From assembly GCF_900172345.1 (NCBI RefSeq), contig NZ_FWFY01000002.1:372001-436000 (forward strand): a stretch of DNA of 64,000 nt, read 5' to 3'. A program made the position numbers and the translations under genes. Below are positions 60,553-64,000 of the stretch, piece after piece (within the stretch, counting starts at the first letter, position 1; the number at the start of each line of letters is the position of its first letter). The notes below the pieces were generated by a model. It made no database searches. It saw nothing but the letters and a program-made list of their open reading frames with translations, and had not been told where the DNA came from. Source of the stretch: Limimaricola soesokkakensis. Lineage in GTDB: Bacteria > Pseudomonadota > Alphaproteobacteria > Rhodobacterales > Rhodobacteraceae.

Positions 60553-61554
60553 TCAGTCGTCGAACCGCAATGTCACCGTGGTGCCGCCAGGGCCGCTCTC
60601 GATCACCGGGGTGGTGCCGAGCTGCGTGGCGAAGGCATGCACGAGCTGCTGACCGATGCCGCTGTCCGAGCGCCGATCCGCGCCAAGCCCGCAGCCGTCG
60701 TCCGCAACCGTGAGTTGCAATTTTCCATCCTGCAGCTCTTCAAGCGCCACGATGACCTTGCCCGTCCCGCCAGGTGCGAAGGCGTATTTGAGGCTGTTCG
60801 TCACCAGTTCGTTGACGATCAGCCCCAGCGGCACCGCGATCCGGGTCGAGAGCTTCATCGGCGCGATCCGGGGTTCAAGCAGGACGCTGTCGCTGCCGAT
60901 CGATTCGGACAGCCCTTCCACGATCTTGTCGAGGTAGTCGCGCGAACACACCGTGTCGATCGAACCCGAGGCATTGAGCCGGCGATAAAGGCTGGCCACG
61001 GCCTGCACCCGTGCCCCGATCCGGCGCAGCGCCTCGCGTCCCTCGCCTTCGGCGCGGGCCCGCGATTCCATCGAGATAATGGAGGAGATAGTGCCGAGGC
61101 TGTTCATCACCCGGTGGTTCAGCTCGGCCAGCAATTGCTGCGCCTCGCTCAGCGCCGCCTCGCGCTCCGCCTCGATCCGCTTGGTTTCGGTGATGTCCCT
61201 GAACTGGATCGCGAAGCGCCCATGCGGCTCGATCGGCGCGGCGTAGACGTCGAAATAGCGTCCCATGGCGAGCGAGCCCTGCTGGAAGCGCCGCGATTCA
61301 CCATTCAGGGCGATCCGGCCATAGGTCTCGATCCAGAACGTTTCGAGGTTCGGCACCATTTCGAGCGCGGTACGCCCCTTGGCGCCATAGAGGCCGGTCA
61401 TCTCCTCGAATTGCGGGTTCATCTGGAGGAACCTGTAATCGACCGGCTGACCCTCGCTGTCGGTGATCATCTCGCAGGTGCAGAAGCCGTCATCGAGAAA
61501 TCCGATGAACATGTCGACTTCGCGCGCCGACAACTGCAGCGGCATCTTGGTCAC
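60553..61554 (-). CDS. PAS-domain sensor histidine kinase (HWE/HisKA_2 type)
   Basis: Soluble kinase of 333 aa with no transmembrane segment. An N-terminal PAS-like domain (about residues 15-120, ending FAIQFRDITETKRIEAER) is followed by a HisKA_2-type helix with the phospho-acceptor His147 in AELNHRVMNSLGTISSII. The ATPase domain has the N-box IVNELVTNSLKYAF and VADDGCGLG. Start is GTG at 61554; an ATG at 61545 is close. No response regulator is adjacent, so it is an orphan with unknown signal. Confidence 0.88.
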   Translation of the reverse strand: MTKMPLQLSAREVDMFIGFLDDGFCTCEMITDSEGQPVDYRFLQMNPQFEEMTGLYGAKGRTALEMVPNLETFWIETYGRIALNGESRRFQQGSLAMGRYFDVYAAPIEPHGRFAIQFRDITETKRIEAEREAALSEAQQLLAELNHRVMNSLGTISSIISMESRARAEGEGREALRRIGARVQAVASLYRRLNASGSIDTVCSRDYLDKIVEGLSESIGSDSVLLEPRIAPMKLSTRIAVPLGLIVNELVTNSLKYAFAPGGTGKVIVALEELQDGKLQLTVADDGCGLGADRRSDSGIGQQLVHAFATQLGTTPVIESGPGGTTVTLRFDD

Positions 61555-61703
61555 GGCAAACCACTCCCCCGTCCGGGCCGCTCATTCCCGGAAGCGACCT
61601 GTGGATAACAGGCTATGCCGAATCGCGCCGTATGCGAAGCAAAGATCGGCCGAACTGCACATAAGTGCCGATTCGTACGTCCGTTTTTGGCCGGAGGAGG
61701 CTT

Positions 61704-62729
61704 TCAGTGACGCCGCAGCGTGTCGCCCCGGGCGATCAGCGGCGTCAGTTCGACCCGCTCGGCACCGCCCTCGGACGGGTTGGCACAGCGCGCCGCGATG
61801 ATCCGTGCCGCCTCGCGACCGATCTCGCGGCGGCAGGCATCCATCGTGGCCAACTGGCGCGGCAACCCGTCGAGAAGCTCGACCCCGTTGAAGCCGGCGA
61901 GTCCGATCTGCCCGGGAATGTCGATGCCCTGTTCGAGCAGCCACAGCAGTCCGCCCGCGCCGATCATGTCATTGGAGAAATACAGGAAATCGAGATCCGG
62001 CGTGCGGGTGAGCAGCGCCTCGGTCATCTCGCGGCCCTTCTTGAGCGCCGAGCCGCCGGAATAGAATTCCTGGTCGGCAATCTCTATGCCGGCGCGGGCG
62101 AGATGGCGGGTAAAGCCTTCGAAGCGTTTGCGGGCCCGGTGGTCGGCCGGCATCTTGGTGCCGAGAAAGCCGATCCGGCGATAACCCTCGCGCAGGATTG
62201 CCTCGGCCATCTCGCGCCCGGCCCGCCGATGGCTGATGCCGACGCAGGCATCGATCGGCGCGCCGTCGGTATCCATGATCTCGATCACCGGGATCTCGGC
62301 GCGCATCAGCATCGCCCGGCTCGCCTCGGTGTGCTCCAGCCCGGCAATGATCACCCCCGAGGGCCGCCAGGACAGCATCTCGAACAGCACCCGCTCCTCG
62401 GTGTCCGGCAGGTAATCCGTCACCCCCACCACCGGCTGCAGCCCGGTCCCGGCCAGCGTCTCGGAGATGCCAGACAGCACCTCGGGAAAGACCATGTTGC
62501 CAAGGCTCGGGATGATCACCGCGACCAGATTGACCCGGCTCGACGCCAGCGATCCGGCGATCCGGTTCGGCACGTAGCCCAGCTTCTTGGCGGCGGCGCG
62601 CACCTTGGTCCGGGTCGCCTCGCTGACGTCGCCCTTGTTGCGCAAGACCCGGCTCACGGTCATTTCGCTCACGCCTGACGCCTCCGAGACGTCGCGGAGC
62701 GTGAGGGGGCGGCGGGGCGGAATGGTCAT
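61704..62729 (-). CDS. LacI-family transcriptional regulator
   Basis: Repressor of 341 aa. The N-terminal helix-turn-helix reads TLRDVSEASGVSEMTVSRVLRN and the hinge GYVPNRIAGSLASSR. The periplasmic-binding-like effector domain has IIPSLGNMVFPEVLSGI and GFNGVELLDG. It resembles GntR-type gluconate repressors of the LacI family more than sugar-specific ones; the ligand is not certain. No sugar operon is next to it, so its target is elsewhere or is itself. Confidence 0.9.
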   Translation of the reverse strand: MTIPPRRPLTLRDVSEASGVSEMTVSRVLRNKGDVSEATRTKVRAAAKKLGYVPNRIAGSLASSRVNLVAVIIPSLGNMVFPEVLSGISETLAGTGLQPVVGVTDYLPDTEERVLFEMLSWRPSGVIIAGLEHTEASRAMLMRAEIPVIEIMDTDGAPIDACVGISHRRAGREMAEAILREGYRRIGFLGTKMPADHRARKRFEGFTRHLARAGIEIADQEFYSGGSALKKGREMTEALLTRTPDLDFLYFSNDMIGAGGLLWLLEQGIDIPGQIGLAGFNGVELLDGLPRQLATMDACRREIGREAARIIAARCANPSEGGAERVELTPLIARGDTLRRH

Positions 62730-62835
62730 GGCAACGGGTCCGGTGGGGGAGAACGGAACGAGCTATAGGATGCGACGCCGGGCTTGTCCAAGCGACGTTG
62801 ACGGGCCCGGCAAAGCCGGGCATGGAAGGGGCCGT

Positions 62836-62912
62836 GGCCCCGTGGCTCAACTGGATAGAGCAATCCCCTCCTAAGGGATAGGTTGCAGGTTCGAGTCCTG
62901 CCGGGGTCACCA
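62836..62912 (+). tRNA. tRNA-Arg (anticodon CCT)
   Basis: A 77-nt tRNA with encoded CCA. Acceptor GGCCCCG pairs with CGGGGTC, anticodon loop CTCCTAA gives CCT, and the T-arm GGTTCGAGTCC is intact. tRNA 3' ends often serve as integration sites, but no integrase or direct repeat is seen here. Confidence 0.97.
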
Positions 62913-63084
62913 TGGACTGACACGATGTTCGAACTTTGTGCGGCTCCGCACGGAACCTCTTGGGTTACTGGCGTTTATTATTACGGCGCAGTAGCACAGT
63001 ATGGCGGTTGCAAGGACGAATACGGGATGCATCCGCCGGGGCTGCGACGAGCGTCGTGCGACCGCCCGCGACGAGAAGGCGCCG

Positions 63085-63801
63085 ATGAAGGTCGAGGAAA
63101 AAGGTACACGGGGTGAAGGCAACCAGCTGCTGGCCCGGATGCCCGCAGCGCTTGCCGACCTCATGTTCGCCCATCTCGAACCCGTCAGCCTGCCGCAGGG
63201 CCTCGTGATCGAGCAGCCCAACGAACCGGTCGAGCACATCTATTTCCCGACAGGTGGCGTCATCTCCATCGTGGCGATGAACGGCGAGGGCAATGCCCAG
63301 ATCGAGGCGGGGCTGGTCGGCCGCGAGGGGATGTCGGGCACCATGGTGGTGATGGGCACCGACCGGTCGCCGCACCAGACCACGGTGCAAATCGCCGGGA
63401 CCGGCTACCGGCTCGAGGCGGACCGGCTGCGCGACGCGCTCGAGCAGGAGCCGCTGCGCGAGCGGCTGCTGCATTATTGCCATACGCTGTCGGTGCAGAC
63501 CGCGCATACCGCTCTGGCCAACGCCAAGCTCAAGCTCGATGCCCGGCTCGCGCGCTGGCTGCTGATGTGTCACGACCGGATCGACGGGGACGAGGTGATG
63601 CTGACGCATGATTTCCTGTCGATCATGCTCGGCGTGCGCCGCGCCGGCGTCACCGTGTCGCTGCACATTCTCGAAGGGCAGGGGCTGGTGCGGGCCACGC
63701 GCGGGCAGATCCGCATCCTGAACCGCCGCGGCCTCGAAGAGATGGTCGGCGGCTGCTACGGCGTGCCCGAGGCGGAATACGCGCGGCTGATGCGCGACTG
63801 A
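63085..63801 (+). CDS. Crp/Fnr-family transcriptional regulator
   Basis: Regulator of 238 aa. The N-terminal cyclic-nucleotide-type jellyroll reads EPVEHIYFPTGGVISIVAMNGEGNAQIEAGLVGREGM, but the phosphate-binding pocket of cAMP-responsive Crp is not conserved, and there is no Fnr cysteine set. The C-terminal winged helix has FLSIMLGVRRAGVTVSLHIL. The start at 63085 follows GAGAAGG; an upstream frame to 63001 lacks a ribosome site. The signal is unknown. Confidence 0.85.
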   Translation: MKVEEKGTRGEGNQLLARMPAALADLMFAHLEPVSLPQGLVIEQPNEPVEHIYFPTGGVISIVAMNGEGNAQIEAGLVGREGMSGTMVVMGTDRSPHQTTVQIAGTGYRLEADRLRDALEQEPLRERLLHYCHTLSVQTAHTALANAKLKLDARLARWLLMCHDRIDGDEVMLTHDFLSIMLGVRRAGVTVSLHILEGQGLVRATRGQIRILNRRGLEEMVGGCYGVPEAEYARLMRD

Positions 63802-63835
63802 GGCAGGATCGAGAACGCGGGCCGAGGGCCCGGCC

Positions 63836-64000
63836 TCACTGCATCCGGATCACCGATTTGTCGATCGCCAGCACGTAGCCGCGCTTGGCGATGTTCTTCA
63901 CCAGAAGCTCGCTCACCAGCTGGTTGCCCAGCGTATCGCGCAACCGCTTGATCCGCGTGGCTCCGGCGGCCTCGTCGCAATCGGCGGCGGAGCGGCCCGA
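63836..64000 (-). CDS. Winged-helix transcriptional regulator, C-terminal end only
   Basis: The last 54 residues of a protein whose start lies beyond the right edge. ATRIKRLRDTLGNQLVSELLVKN followed by IAKRGYVLAIDKSVI resembles the end of an OmpR/PhoB-type DNA-binding domain, where the last strand pair contains RGYVL. The upstream part and therefore the effector domain cannot be seen. Confidence 0.65.
   Translation of the reverse strand, partial: SGRSAADCDEAAGATRIKRLRDTLGNQLVSELLVKNIAKRGYVLAIDKSVIRMQ

Noticed and set aside
62836-62912. tRNA-Arg(CCT) as an integration site with an island beside it
   Set aside because: No integrase, direct repeat of the tRNA end or shift in gene content is seen on either side.

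Overview
This is a high-GC, densely coded chromosomal segment. It most likely comes from an alphaproteobacterium of the Rhodobacteraceae/Roseobacter group. Pointers to that group are the petP-petR regulator pair next to ilvE, the lptC-lptA-lptB-hpf-ptsN order, long-form HPF, the GT14/DUF5927 protein beside a NodH-like sulfotransferase, and the petABC, mtaB-dapF and xseB-ispA-dxs blocks. All assignments come from reading the sequence; no database search was run. I see no insertion sequence, prophage, CRISPR array, rRNA or plasmid function. The content is core metabolism and envelope biogenesis, with five copies of a short dispersed intergenic repeat.

Layout. 1-3.2 kb: dnaK-dnaJ on the minus strand (dnaJ runs off the left edge), divergent from an AlkB-type repair dioxygenase. 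4-9.4 kb: an SH3b protein and an ABC-2 export permease (minus), then cysQ, kdsB, a GT2 and galU (plus). 9.4-14.8 kb: GT4, a second GT2-type protein, GT14/DUF5927 and a two-part sulfotransferase-like protein, the last three overlapping, which suggests synthesis of a decorated, possibly sulfated surface glycan. 14.8-19.6 kb (minus): tRNA-Leu(CAG), RNase D-like, kdsD, lptC, lptA, lptB, then hpf and ptsN, linking Kdo synthesis, LPS transport and nitrogen-PTS/ribosome hibernation. 19.9-28.7 kb: an NDUFA9-like reductase, uppP, then gltD, a periplasmic protein and gltB. 28.8-35.5 kb: hydrolase, mtgA, GST, queG, PQQ-type sugar dehydrogenase, a small basic protein, a DMT transporter and a DUF1294 protein.

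35.6-42 kb: ilvE (minus), petP-petR, an HDAC-family deacetylase, then xseB-ispA-dxs for isoprenoid supply. 42-48.8 kb: an SDR-like epimerase, DUF1810 and topoisomerase IB (minus), then adenine deaminase and AMP nucleosidase, HU and a PRC-barrel protein. 48.9-56.3 kb: aroC (minus), a TPP riboswitch with thiBPQ (plus), and petABC for cytochrome bc1 (minus). 56.7-64 kb: an outer-membrane barrel, a GST, mtaB-dapF, tRNA-Lys(TTT), an HWE/HisKA_2-type sensor kinase, a LacI regulator, tRNA-Arg(CCT), a Crp/Fnr regulator and the end of a winged-helix regulator.

The points most worth a second look are: (i) the dispersed repeat with core TGCGTATTT-N4-AAAGATGAAC, whose internal ATG is the start codon of queG; (ii) the apparent lack of a standard start for thiP, with an ATA overlapping the thiB stop; (iii) overlapping stem-loops in front of gltD and an uncharacterised secreted protein between the two glutamate synthase subunits; (iv) the glycan/sulfotransferase cassette; and (v) paired palindromes at two convergent gene ends. 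I found no clearly novel multi-gene system; the best leads are regulatory and structural.
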